A stretch of 64,000 bases of DNA, from NCBI GenBank assembly GCA_963707065.1, contig CAVPPJ010000051.1, positions 99,043 through 163,042 of the forward strand, given 5' to 3'. The notes under the pieces were generated by a model that was not told the DNA's origin, made no database searches, and was given only the letters and a program-made list of their open reading frames with translations. Shown here one piece after another: positions 24,767 through 32,432 of the stretch (positions are counted from its first letter, which is position 1; the number at the start of each line of letters is the position of its first letter). This DNA comes from Palsa-506 sp963707065. GTDB lineage: Bacteria; Actinomycetota; Actinomycetes; Streptosporangiales; Streptosporangiaceae. Both the position numbers and the translations under genes were made by a program.

Positions 24767-26307
24767 TCCCGCACCATCGCGGTCAGGGTCTTGACATTGG
24801 CCGCGGGACGCTGCGCGAACGGGGAGATCCGGACATCGAACCCGGCCCGGCTGCCGACATGGCGGAGCAGCGGGCCATTGACCCAGTTCACCACCGAGCC
24901 GTCGTACTTCCCGGGCCCGTAGAAGCCGGTGCCGTAGTCATGGATGTCGGTGACGAAGAGATCGTGACAGAGCAGCCTGCCGAACGGATGCAGCAGCGGC
25001 AGCGTGTCCGCGAAGCTGTTCAGTGCCCCGTTGTTGACGTGCATGCGCATGTCGCCGTCAGACTCCAGCTGCGATCGCAGCGTCACGCCGGTGAGATCGG
25101 GCCCGATCTGGTAGAGATCCAGCCCTTCCAGCGGCACGTAGCGTTCCTGCAGCCGCAGCGCGGTCCAGGTCTCCCGCCAGAAGGCGACCGCCCGGGCGGG
25201 ATCGGCGAAGTGCTGCGGCAGCGCCTCGCAGAGCAGCTCGGGGCCGAGCCGGAGCAGCTTGCCGACCAGATCGCGCAGCTGCCTGACCGGGGCGCCGAAC
25301 CGCCGGGCGATCCGCCGCGCGTCCGGCCCGGGCAGGAAGGCACGGACCTCAACCTGGTAGGACCGGCCGCCGATTCTCGCGACCTCGTCGCCCGGCAGGT
25401 TGTCATAGACGTTGGAGATGTAGACGAGGAAAGCCTTGCCGCGCAGGAACCCCAGGCTGACGGCCGGGCGGGTGGCATCGACCACCAGCGCGTTCACCCG
25501 GTCCCCGTGATGGGCGACGGCCTTGCTCGCGCGGCCGAGCACATGCGGCGAGTAGTCCCCCATCAGGTAGTGCAGCCGCCGGTAGTAGTCCCTGCTGTGC
25601 ATCCCGGACAGCGTCACGAACTCATCCAGCCAGATCCTGGCCTGGCTGCCATTGCCTACCCCCAGCTCCACCACGTACAGCTCGGCGGGCAGCGCGCCGC
25701 GCGCGTCCAGGTCGTCCCAGATCTTGAAGAGCTCGAGGATGAGCTCACGGACGGTCCCGGAGTCGCGGGCGGCGCTTTCGCCGCCTGGCAGCGCCTTCTC
25801 GTACTCCCGCCCGGTGGCCTGCTCCCAGAAAGAAAGCGCCTGCCAGTAGAGCATGTTGAAGCGCCAGATGCAGCTGGCCGAGCCCGGTCCCCACGGCTCC
25901 AGCGGCAGCCGCGCCGAGCTGCCTGGCGCTGCGTGCTCGGCGAGCAGCCTGGTCACCACCGGGCCAAGGTCAGCACCGCCCCGGCGCAGGTCCACCGCGA
26001 TCTCGAGCGACGTCTCGGGTGCCGGCTGGCCGTCGTCGGGCAGCCCGTCGCCGGGCAGCGCGCTGCCCGGCAGCCAGCCCGGGGCTGCCTGGCCCGGCCC
26101 GGCCCGCCACCCGGCGGCCAGCACCGGCCGGTAGTCGGCTGCCTCCCGGAAGCTGGCCCGGTACTGGACCCAGTCGCAGACCACGCGCACCCGGGACAGA
26201 TCGGCGTCGCTGGCCCGCAGCGCCTCGATGACGGGCCCGAGCGTCCCCATCAGGTCGACCGGGTCCTGGCCGCGGAGCCTGCTCACCGGCCGCACGTCAA
26301 TGCGCAT
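24763..26307 (-). CDS. Putative class I SAM-dependent methyltransferase-like protein, MetE-cluster
   Basis: A 514-residue protein starting MRIDVRPVSRLRGQ at ATG 26307, overlapping the metF stop by 11 bp. A Rossmann-type nucleotide motif, VVELGVGNGSQARIWLDEF (about residue 214), is followed by ALVVDATRP and AFLVYISNVYDNLP, consistent with a SAM-binding fold like that of MidA-type proteins, with a substantial helical insertion after it (about 300-400). An N-terminal region (1-130) has a TIM-barrel-edge look and a Pro/Gly-rich loop (PGSALPGDGLPDDG). No close family was recalled. Its position between metF and two core-MetE genes, with overlaps at both ends, ties it to methyl-group metabolism. Confidence 0.6.
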   Translation of the reverse strand: MRIDVRPVSRLRGQDPVDLMGTLGPVIEALRASDADLSRVRVVCDWVQYRASFREAADYRPVLAAGWRAGPGQAAPGWLPGSALPGDGLPDDGQPAPETSLEIAVDLRRGGADLGPVVTRLLAEHAAPGSSARLPLEPWGPGSASCIWRFNMLYWQALSFWEQATGREYEKALPGGESAARDSGTVRELILELFKIWDDLDARGALPAELYVVELGVGNGSQARIWLDEFVTLSGMHSRDYYRRLHYLMGDYSPHVLGRASKAVAHHGDRVNALVVDATRPAVSLGFLRGKAFLVYISNVYDNLPGDEVARIGGRSYQVEVRAFLPGPDARRIARRFGAPVRQLRDLVGKLLRLGPELLCEALPQHFADPARAVAFWRETWTALRLQERYVPLEGLDLYQIGPDLTGVTLRSQLESDGDMRMHVNNGALNSFADTLPLLHPFGRLLCHDLFVTDIHDYGTGFYGPGKYDGSVVNWVNGPLLRHVGSRAGFDVRISPFAQRPAANVKTLTAMVRE

Positions 26308-27448
26308 GAGGCCGCCCGCCCGCTGCATTGCCGGTCGCAGCCGGTGCGTGCTCGGTCCTGGCCGCGGCGCTGCCGCCCCCGTCCGGGGCGCTGCCGGCCC
26401 CGTCCGCGGCGCTGCCGCACCCGTCCGCGAGGCCGCCGTTCCCGTCCGGGGCGCTGCCGCCCCCGCCGGGGAGGCCGCCGGTCCCGTCCGCCGCGTTCGG
26501 TGCCCCCGGCAGCCCGCCCGGGGTGAGGCCGGCCTGCCGCAGGATGCCGGGGATGCTGCCCTCGTGCCCGATGGCCATGACGTGCACCCCGGCGACCCCG
26601 GGAATCTCCCTGAGCTGCGCGATCGTCTCGGCGGCCAGCAGCGCGCCCTCGTTCGCGATCTGCCCTTCCGGCACCCCCCGCAGCCGCCGGGCAACATCAG
26701 CGGAAACGTGCACTCCCGGCACCCCGCCTTGCAGATGGCTCAGTGCCCGCAGCGACGAGATCGGGCCGACCCCGGCCAGGATGTGACACTGCTCGTGCAG
26801 CCCCAGGTCCCGGACCCGGGCCAGCCATGCGGTGAACTCCGGCACGTCGAAGACGAACTGCGTCTGCACGAACTGTGCGCCGGCCGCGACCTTCTCGGCC
26901 AGCCGGGCCACGCTGGCATCGGCCGGCATGGCCGGGTTCTCCACGGCGCCGAGCAGCCAGCTGGGCGCCGGGTCAAGGGTCCGGCCGGACATTAGCTTCC
27001 GCTCGTCCCGCATCGCCCGCGCGGCCCGCAGCAGCGCGATGCTGTCCAGGTCGAATACCGGCTTGGCCGCAGCATGATCGCCGAACCGGGGATGATCGCC
27101 GGTCATCAGCAGCACGTTCGGTATGCCCATCGCGGCGGCGGCCAGCAGGTCGGACTGCAGCGCGATCCGGTTCCGGTCCCGGCAGGTGAGCTGCATGATC
27201 GGCTCCACCCCGGCGGCCAGCGCGGCGAGGCTGCCGGCCCAGCTGGCCAGCCGCACATTAGCGCTGGAGTTGTCGGTGATGTTCACCGCGTCCACCCAGC
27301 CGCGCAGCAGCGCCGCCTTGCGCCGGATGGGACCAGCATCGGCGCCGCGCGGCTGGCCGAGTTCAGCCGTGATCGCGAACCGGCCAGCGGCCAGCACGCT
27401 TCGCAGCCCGGTGATGCCCGTGCCCGCGGGGCTGCTCGCACTGCTCAC
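26297..27448 (-). CDS. metF: Methylenetetrahydrofolate reductase (MetF family)
   Basis: A 383-residue flavin-dependent TIM-barrel enzyme of the MetF family, which interconverts methylene- and methyl-tetrahydrofolate. Visible family parts are FAITAELGQPRGADAG, VNITDNSSANVRLAS, PIMQLTCRDRNRIALQSDLL, NVLLMTGDHP and FVQTQFVFDVPEF. The catalytic barrel ends near residue 310. The remaining about 70 residues are a Gly/Ala/Asp low-complexity tail (GGSAPDGNGGLADG type), encoded by near-repeats at 26380-26490, not part of normal MetF. It heads a cluster with the methyltransferase-like and two core-MetE genes, so it probably supplies or reoxidises methyl-folate for them. Confidence 0.88.
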   Translation of the reverse strand: MSSASSPAGTGITGLRSVLAAGRFAITAELGQPRGADAGPIRRKAALLRGWVDAVNITDNSSANVRLASWAGSLAALAAGVEPIMQLTCRDRNRIALQSDLLAAAAMGIPNVLLMTGDHPRFGDHAAAKPVFDLDSIALLRAARAMRDERKLMSGRTLDPAPSWLLGAVENPAMPADASVARLAEKVAAGAQFVQTQFVFDVPEFTAWLARVRDLGLHEQCHILAGVGPISSLRALSHLQGGVPGVHVSADVARRLRGVPEGQIANEGALLAAETIAQLREIPGVAGVHVMAIGHEGSIPGILRQAGLTPGGLPGAPNAADGTGGLPGGGGSAPDGNGGLADGCGSAADGAGSAPDGGGSAAARTEHAPAATGNAAGGRPHAH

Positions 27449-27579
27449 CCGGTGTTCCTTCCCTCGCAGCCGCTACGGCAGGCAAACTCCATCTTCTCCC
27501 GGCCGCCGCCACTCCGCCAGGCCCGCCACTACGGTGCTCAGCCGCACGTCGGCACTCGTCCGGCGCAATGGCAGTTGTC

Positions 27580-27705
27580 CGCCACATCAGCGCTGACCGC
27601 CACATCAGCGCTGACCGCCGCATCAGGGCTGACCACCACAACGGCGCCGACCGCCGCATCAGGGCTGGCCGCCACAACGGCGCCGACCGCCACAATGGCA
27701 TCCTG
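27580..27705. repeat. Tandem repeat, seven 18-bp units, in the metF-ABC gap
   Basis: Seven consecutive 18-bp units begin at 27580 with CGCCACATCAGCGCTGAC; units 1 and 2 are identical and later ones vary (CGCCGCATCAGGGCTGAC, CGCCACAACGGCGCCGAC). The array occupies the middle of the 325-bp gap between metF and the ABC ATPase gene. No gene was found in this gap. The rest of the gap shows no other clear signal. Confidence 0.9.
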
Positions 27706-27773
27706 CGGCGACGTAAGCACCAGCCGCCACACGGCGCGACGCGGAGCCACGGCGACTCGGCGGACCCGGCTAC

Positions 27774-28604
27774 TCAGCTCGTCCCTTGCTGTCCCGTCAC
27801 CAGCACGCCGTCCTCGAGGACCAGCACGTCGTCGGCGACGTCGATCAGCGCGGAGTCGTGCGTGGCGACCAGGGCCGTGATCCCTTCGGACCGCACCACG
27901 GTCCGCAGCAGGCGCATGATCTGCCTGCCGGTCTCCGAGTCCAGCTGCCCGGTCGGCTCGTCGGCGATCAGCAGTTCCGGACTGCCCGCCAGGGCCCGCG
28001 CGATCGCCACCCGCTGCTGCTGGCCGCCGGAAAGCTCGGCCGGGCGCTGCAGGGCATGGTCGGCCAGGCCGACGATGCCGAGCATGAGCTGGACGCGCTC
28101 CTCGCGTTCCCGGGCGGCGACGCCGTTGATGCGGAGCGGGATGCCGACGTTCTCGGCGGCGGACAGCATCGGGATGAGCCCGAACGACTGGAAGATGAAG
28201 GCGACCGTGCCGCGGCGCAGCATCATCTGCTCCCGCTCGCTCATGGCGCTCACCTCCCGCCCGGCGACGTGCACGCTCCCGCTGGTCGGCCGGTCCAGGC
28301 CGCCGACGATGTTGAGCAGGGTGGTCTTGCCCGAGCCGGACCGCCCGCGCAGCGCCACCAGCTGCCCTCGGGGCAGCATGAAGGAGACGCCGCGCAGCGC
28401 ACGCACGGCAGTGCTGCCGCCGCCGAACGTGCGCGTCACGTCGCTGGCGGCGACCATCGGCTGCGGCCCGTCGGCGACGGCAGTGGCTGCGGCCGGTCTG
28501 GCGATGCCCGGTCTGGCGATGCCCGGTCCGGCGATGTCCGGTCCGGCGATGTGCGCTGTGCCGCGGCCGGGGGCTCCCGCCGCCTCGCCCGGCTGGCTGG
28601 TCAC
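27774..28604 (-). CDS. ABC transporter ATPase (MacB/LolD type)
   Basis: A 276-residue ATPase. Walker A is GRSGSGKT, the signature is LSGGQQQRVAIARALA and Walker B is LLIADEPTGQLDS. The catalytic part begins about residue 50; the N-terminal region contains a short repeat (DIAGPGIARPGIARP) encoded by 15-bp direct repeats at 28500-28560. It starts at GTG 28604, overlapping the preceding ATPase gene by 4 bp, so two different ATPases are made in a coupled way. It should pair with one of the two giant FtsX-type permeases upstream in the same operon. Confidence 0.9.
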   Translation of the reverse strand: MTSQPGEAAGAPGRGTAHIAGPDIAGPGIARPGIARPAAATAVADGPQPMVAASDVTRTFGGGSTAVRALRGVSFMLPRGQLVALRGRSGSGKTTLLNIVGGLDRPTSGSVHVAGREVSAMSEREQMMLRRGTVAFIFQSFGLIPMLSAAENVGIPLRINGVAAREREERVQLMLGIVGLADHALQRPAELSGGQQQRVAIARALAGSPELLIADEPTGQLDSETGRQIMRLLRTVVRSEGITALVATHDSALIDVADDVLVLEDGVLVTGQQGTS

Positions 28605-29704
28605 GCTTCTCCTCCCGCCGCGTGCCGGCCGGGGCGCGCACCCGGCTGGCGAGTGCCCGGCTGGTGAGTGCCCGGCTCGCCGCCCGGCGACGGCAGCTCA
28701 TCCGGCCAGACCCCGATGTGATCCAGCTCTGCCTCCAGCCGCACCCGGTCCCGCAGGCCGAGCGGCTCCACCATCTCGCGGGGAAGCTGCAGCCGCCCGG
28801 CCCGGTCAAGCACGGCGTACTCGACCGCGTGCTGGGTCGCGTTCCCCGCCTCGTCGGCACCGGCGCGCCGGAGGGTCTCCGACGCCGTCCGCCCGTCCCT
28901 GATCGCGATGGTCCGGCGCACCTGCTCCGATACCGCCGGGTCGTGCGTGACTACGAGCACGGTGACGCCCAGGCTGGCATTGGCCGACTGCAGCGCGCCG
29001 AACACATCCCTGGCCGTCGCGCTGTCCAGCTCGCCGGTCGGCTCGTCGGCCAGCAGCAGCTCGGGCTCGTTGGCCAGCGCGGTGGCGATCGCGGTCCGCT
29101 GCTGCTCGCCGCCGGACAGCTGCGCCGGCCTGCGCTCAGCGCAGTGCCCGACGCCGAGGATTTCCAGCAGCTCCATGGCCCGGCTGCGGCGCTTGCGCCG
29201 CGGCAGGCCGCTGAACCGCATCGGCATCACGACGTTCTGCCGGGCGGTGAGGTACGGCAGCAGGTTCCGCGCGGTCTGCTGCCAGACGAAGCCGACCGTG
29301 TGCCGCCGGTAGGCCACCCGGTCGCTGACCGACATGGCCGCCAGGTCGTTCCCGGCGACCCGGACCGAGCCAGCGGTCGGCGCGTCCAGCCCGGCCAGGA
29401 TGTTCATTAGCGTCGACTTACCGCTCCCCGACGCGCCGACGACGGCGGTCAGCTCGCCCCTGGCGATCAGCAGGTCGAGGCCTTGCAGCGCCTGCACCTC
29501 AATGCCTTCCGCGGCGTAGATGCGGACCAGCCGATCGCAGGCGACCAGGGCATCCTCGCCGTACGAGGTCCGGGACTGCTCGAACTCGGCACCGAGCTCG
29601 GCGATCCCGGCGGCCGGCGCGGTGCCGTTGCCCGGCTTGCCCCGGGTCCCGGCTGCTGCGTTTCCGCCCGTGGCCGGTTCTCCGGCGCCGTGCTTCGCGT
29701 CCAT
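28601..29704 (-). CDS. ABC transporter ATPase with C-terminal SpoVT/AbrB-like domain
   Basis: A 367-residue ATPase of the LolD/MacB family. Walker A is GASGSGKS, the signature is LSGGEQQRTAIATALA and Walker B is LLLADEPTGELDS. After the ATPase core (about residues 50-285) the chain continues as EYAVLDRAGRLQLPREMVEPLGLRDRVRLE (about 300-330), which has the swapped-hairpin pattern of SpoVT/AbrB domains, usually DNA-binding dimers. A Gly/Pro/His-rich tail with 15-bp repeats follows. The fusion suggests dimerisation or direct transcriptional feedback by the transporter ATPase. It sits 19 bp after the large permease gene and overlaps the next ATPase by GTGA. Confidence 0.85.
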   Translation of the reverse strand: MDAKHGAGEPATGGNAAAGTRGKPGNGTAPAAGIAELGAEFEQSRTSYGEDALVACDRLVRIYAAEGIEVQALQGLDLLIARGELTAVVGASGSGKSTLMNILAGLDAPTAGSVRVAGNDLAAMSVSDRVAYRRHTVGFVWQQTARNLLPYLTARQNVVMPMRFSGLPRRKRRSRAMELLEILGVGHCAERRPAQLSGGEQQRTAIATALANEPELLLADEPTGELDSATARDVFGALQSANASLGVTVLVVTHDPAVSEQVRRTIAIRDGRTASETLRRAGADEAGNATQHAVEYAVLDRAGRLQLPREMVEPLGLRDRVRLEAELDHIGVWPDELPSPGGEPGTHQPGTRQPGARPGRHAAGGEA

Positions 29705-29723
29705 CGTCCTCCTCCGCCCGCTC

Positions 29724-32432
29724 TCAGCCGCTGATCCGAAGGGCGCTGGCGGCGCCGCGCCGGCTCACCGCGATGGCCTGGGCCGACAGCGTCACCACTC
29801 CCAGGACTATCAGGCCGGCCGCGGGGATGGCCAGCGCGACCAGGTCCGCCCGGACGGGCACCGCCGCGCCGGAGCCGGTGAAGACCGACAGGTCGAGCAC
29901 CGGGCCGAGCAGCGGCACCAGCACCAGCGCGCAGGCCGCTCCGGCCGCGGCCGCCACCAGCACCGGCGGCAGCGCCTCGGTGATGACCAGCAGCCGGCCC
30001 TGGCCGACTCCGAGCCCCATGGTGGACAGGCGGGCCAGCGTCAGCGCGCGGGAGCGGGCGGCCAGCACCAGGCTGAGCAGCAGCACGAGAACGCAGAACC
30101 CGGCGGCCACCACGCCGCCTTCGGCGAAGGCGACATACGCGCCGTGCGGCAGCGCCGCTCCGGTGAGTCCCGCCAGCACGCTGGACCGGAAGGTGATGGT
30201 CGCCGCCGGGATGACCCGCCGCACTGTTGCGGCCAGCGCCTTGTCGTTCAGCTGCGCCCCGGTGATCAGCACAGCCGTCGGCGGCTGCGCCGCGTTGCGG
30301 CTGATCGCCCAGTCAGGGACGACCACGAAGCTGCCGCCGCCGGGAACGGCCGGCGTGCCGGACAGGGTGCCCGCGATCCGGACCGGCAGCTTGCCGATTC
30401 CGGTCGACAGCACCGCGGTACGGCGGTGCAGCTGGGCCGCCGCGGCGGGCGATGCGAGCGCGGGCGCCGGCGCCCCCGCCCGCGCGCCGCCCGCGGGCTC
30501 GGCCAGCAGCGCGGCCGGGAAGCGCGGATAGGGCGTGCCCGCTGTCATGGCCGCATAGCTCGCCGGGCTGACCGAGACGACGCTGATCCCCGTCCCGCTG
30601 CCCAGCGCCGCGGTCGTGACCGCCACGGCCGTGATCCGGGCGGCACCGGGCACGGCCGCGATGGCACGCTGCTCGGCCGGCGTGATCGGGCCCGGCACGT
30701 CGGTCAGGCTGATCACCGCATCCGCGCCGGTGGCCCGCCATGATGCGCCGACCTGGCCGCGCAGTACTGCGCTGCGCACCGTGAAGCCGAACGCCACCAC
30801 CGTCAGCGCGAGCACCAGCGCGAACGCGGGCATCGTCGCCGCCAGCGACGCGCGGGCCGCCCGCGCGAAGCCGACGAAGGCGGTCACCCCTGGCCGCGCG
30901 GCGGCGATCCGCAGCAGCCCGCGCAGCATCAGCGGGGACAGCCGGATCACGAGCACCGCGGCCGGCACCGCGACGAAAACCGGCGCCGCGCTGATGTAGA
31001 GGTTGATCCCGCCACCGGTGGGCAGGCCCTGCTGATGCAGCACGATGAGGCCGCCGACGGCGAGCAGGACCAAGGCGCCCTCGGTCACCCACCGGCGGGC
31101 TCCGGCGGGCCCGCCAGCCTGCAGGTCGAGCGTTCTCGCTTCGGTCGCCTCGCCGGTATCGGCCCAGCGCAGCGCGATCAGCGGCGGGCCGGCCAGCGCG
31201 ACTATGACAGTCACGGCGGCCAGCCACCAGGCCAGCGGCTCGGCATACCCCGGCGTCACCGCCACGGCGAGCGCCGTGCCCGCCAGGGCCGCCGGGACTG
31301 CCGCCGCGGCGCCGCCGGCCAGCGCCAGCAGCGCGAGCTGCGGCCGGGACGCGCCGCGTGCCCGCATCAGCCCGAATTCAGCCCGCCGGTACTCGGCCAG
31401 CATCCTGGCGCCAAGGAGAACGACGATAAGCCCGATCACGGTGAGGCTGACGAACAGCAGCGATAGCAGCACGGCGAGGGCGGCGTCGGTGCTGATGAAG
31501 GTGAAAAGCGGGCCACTCAGACCTGAACCGACCTGGACGTTGACCGGACCGTAGGCCGTGCGCAGAGCGCCAGCGCGGAGGCTGGCACGAGTCAGGTCGC
31601 TTTGCAGCGCGCTCGCCTGGTCGGCGTTGACCCCGCCGAGGGCAAGCGGGAAAGCCCATTGCAGCTGGCCGTTGAAGAGGCTGAAGTCGCGCTGCATCGG
31701 GACGACCTCAGCCGCACCGACGAACGCGGCGCCGGCCCAGTACTGCGGTCCGCGCGGTATCGGCGGTGACGGCGTTGCCGCAGTCGGGTCGGCAGTCCAG
31801 AAAACCGAGCCCGGCCGGCCCGGCCGGATGATCCCGGCGACTGTCAGCCGGATCTTTCTTACTGCTCCGCCAATGCTCAGTTCCGACCCGACGTGCAGGC
31901 CAAATCGGCGCGCGGTCGCGACGGTCACCGCGATTGTCAGCCGGCTGCCCGCGCCGGCCCGCGGGTAGGCCCCCGCGACCAGCCGTGCGTTGGTCGGCAG
32001 CGTGTCGCGGTAGATGATCTCCAGCCGCGGCGGGAAAAGCCCGTTGAAGGCACTACGCGCCGCCCCGCCGACAGCGCCGAACGCTGTCGTCAGGCTGGAC
32101 CAGTCGGCAGCGGCCGGCGCCAGCGGCAGGCCGGCGCCGATCAGATGGGAGCGTAGCTGGCCGCGCGCGCTGGCCAGCGCGCCGGTCGTGACCGGGCCGT
32201 GGAAGGAGACGGTGAAAGCGGTGTAATCGCTGTTCGCCACGACGGACTTGATGAGCGGCGAGGCGGTGGCCAGCGACGACTGCAGCGCCCGGGTACGGAA
32301 GCCCAGGCTTTCCCGCGGGCCGCCCACGGCGACGAACACGCAGCCGAGCACGAGTAGCGCGAGGGCGAGGCTGGCCGCTCCGCCGGTACCGGTGAGCGCG
32401 GTCCAGCGTTCCCGGAGTCTCGCCGCGCTCAT
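29724..32432 (-). CDS. Large FtsX-type ABC permease
   Basis: A 902-residue permease starting at ATG 32432, overlapping the upstream permease stop by ATGA. The N-terminal helix (ASLALALLVLGCVFVAVGG) leads into a long extracytoplasmic domain. FtsX-type bundles follow: one near residues 370-520 (LAVLLSLLFVSLTVIGLIVVLLGARMLAE with the cytoplasmic FGLMRARGASR loop) and a C-terminal one (about 790-900, VLVLLLSLVLAARSRALTLARLSTMGLG). This double-FtsX layout (8-10 helices) is typical of actinobacterial permeases of lipoprotein/antimicrobial-peptide type. The substrate is unknown; two ATPases and a second permease are co-transcribed. Confidence 0.88.
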   Translation of the reverse strand: MSAARLRERWTALTGTGGAASLALALLVLGCVFVAVGGPRESLGFRTRALQSSLATASPLIKSVVANSDYTAFTVSFHGPVTTGALASARGQLRSHLIGAGLPLAPAAADWSSLTTAFGAVGGAARSAFNGLFPPRLEIIYRDTLPTNARLVAGAYPRAGAGSRLTIAVTVATARRFGLHVGSELSIGGAVRKIRLTVAGIIRPGRPGSVFWTADPTAATPSPPIPRGPQYWAGAAFVGAAEVVPMQRDFSLFNGQLQWAFPLALGGVNADQASALQSDLTRASLRAGALRTAYGPVNVQVGSGLSGPLFTFISTDAALAVLLSLLFVSLTVIGLIVVLLGARMLAEYRRAEFGLMRARGASRPQLALLALAGGAAAAVPAALAGTALAVAVTPGYAEPLAWWLAAVTVIVALAGPPLIALRWADTGEATEARTLDLQAGGPAGARRWVTEGALVLLAVGGLIVLHQQGLPTGGGINLYISAAPVFVAVPAAVLVIRLSPLMLRGLLRIAAARPGVTAFVGFARAARASLAATMPAFALVLALTVVAFGFTVRSAVLRGQVGASWRATGADAVISLTDVPGPITPAEQRAIAAVPGAARITAVAVTTAALGSGTGISVVSVSPASYAAMTAGTPYPRFPAALLAEPAGGARAGAPAPALASPAAAAQLHRRTAVLSTGIGKLPVRIAGTLSGTPAVPGGGSFVVVPDWAISRNAAQPPTAVLITGAQLNDKALAATVRRVIPAATITFRSSVLAGLTGAALPHGAYVAFAEGGVVAAGFCVLVLLLSLVLAARSRALTLARLSTMGLGVGQGRLLVITEALPPVLVAAAAGAACALVLVPLLGPVLDLSVFTGSGAAVPVRADLVALAIPAAGLIVLGVVTLSAQAIAVSRRGAASALRISG

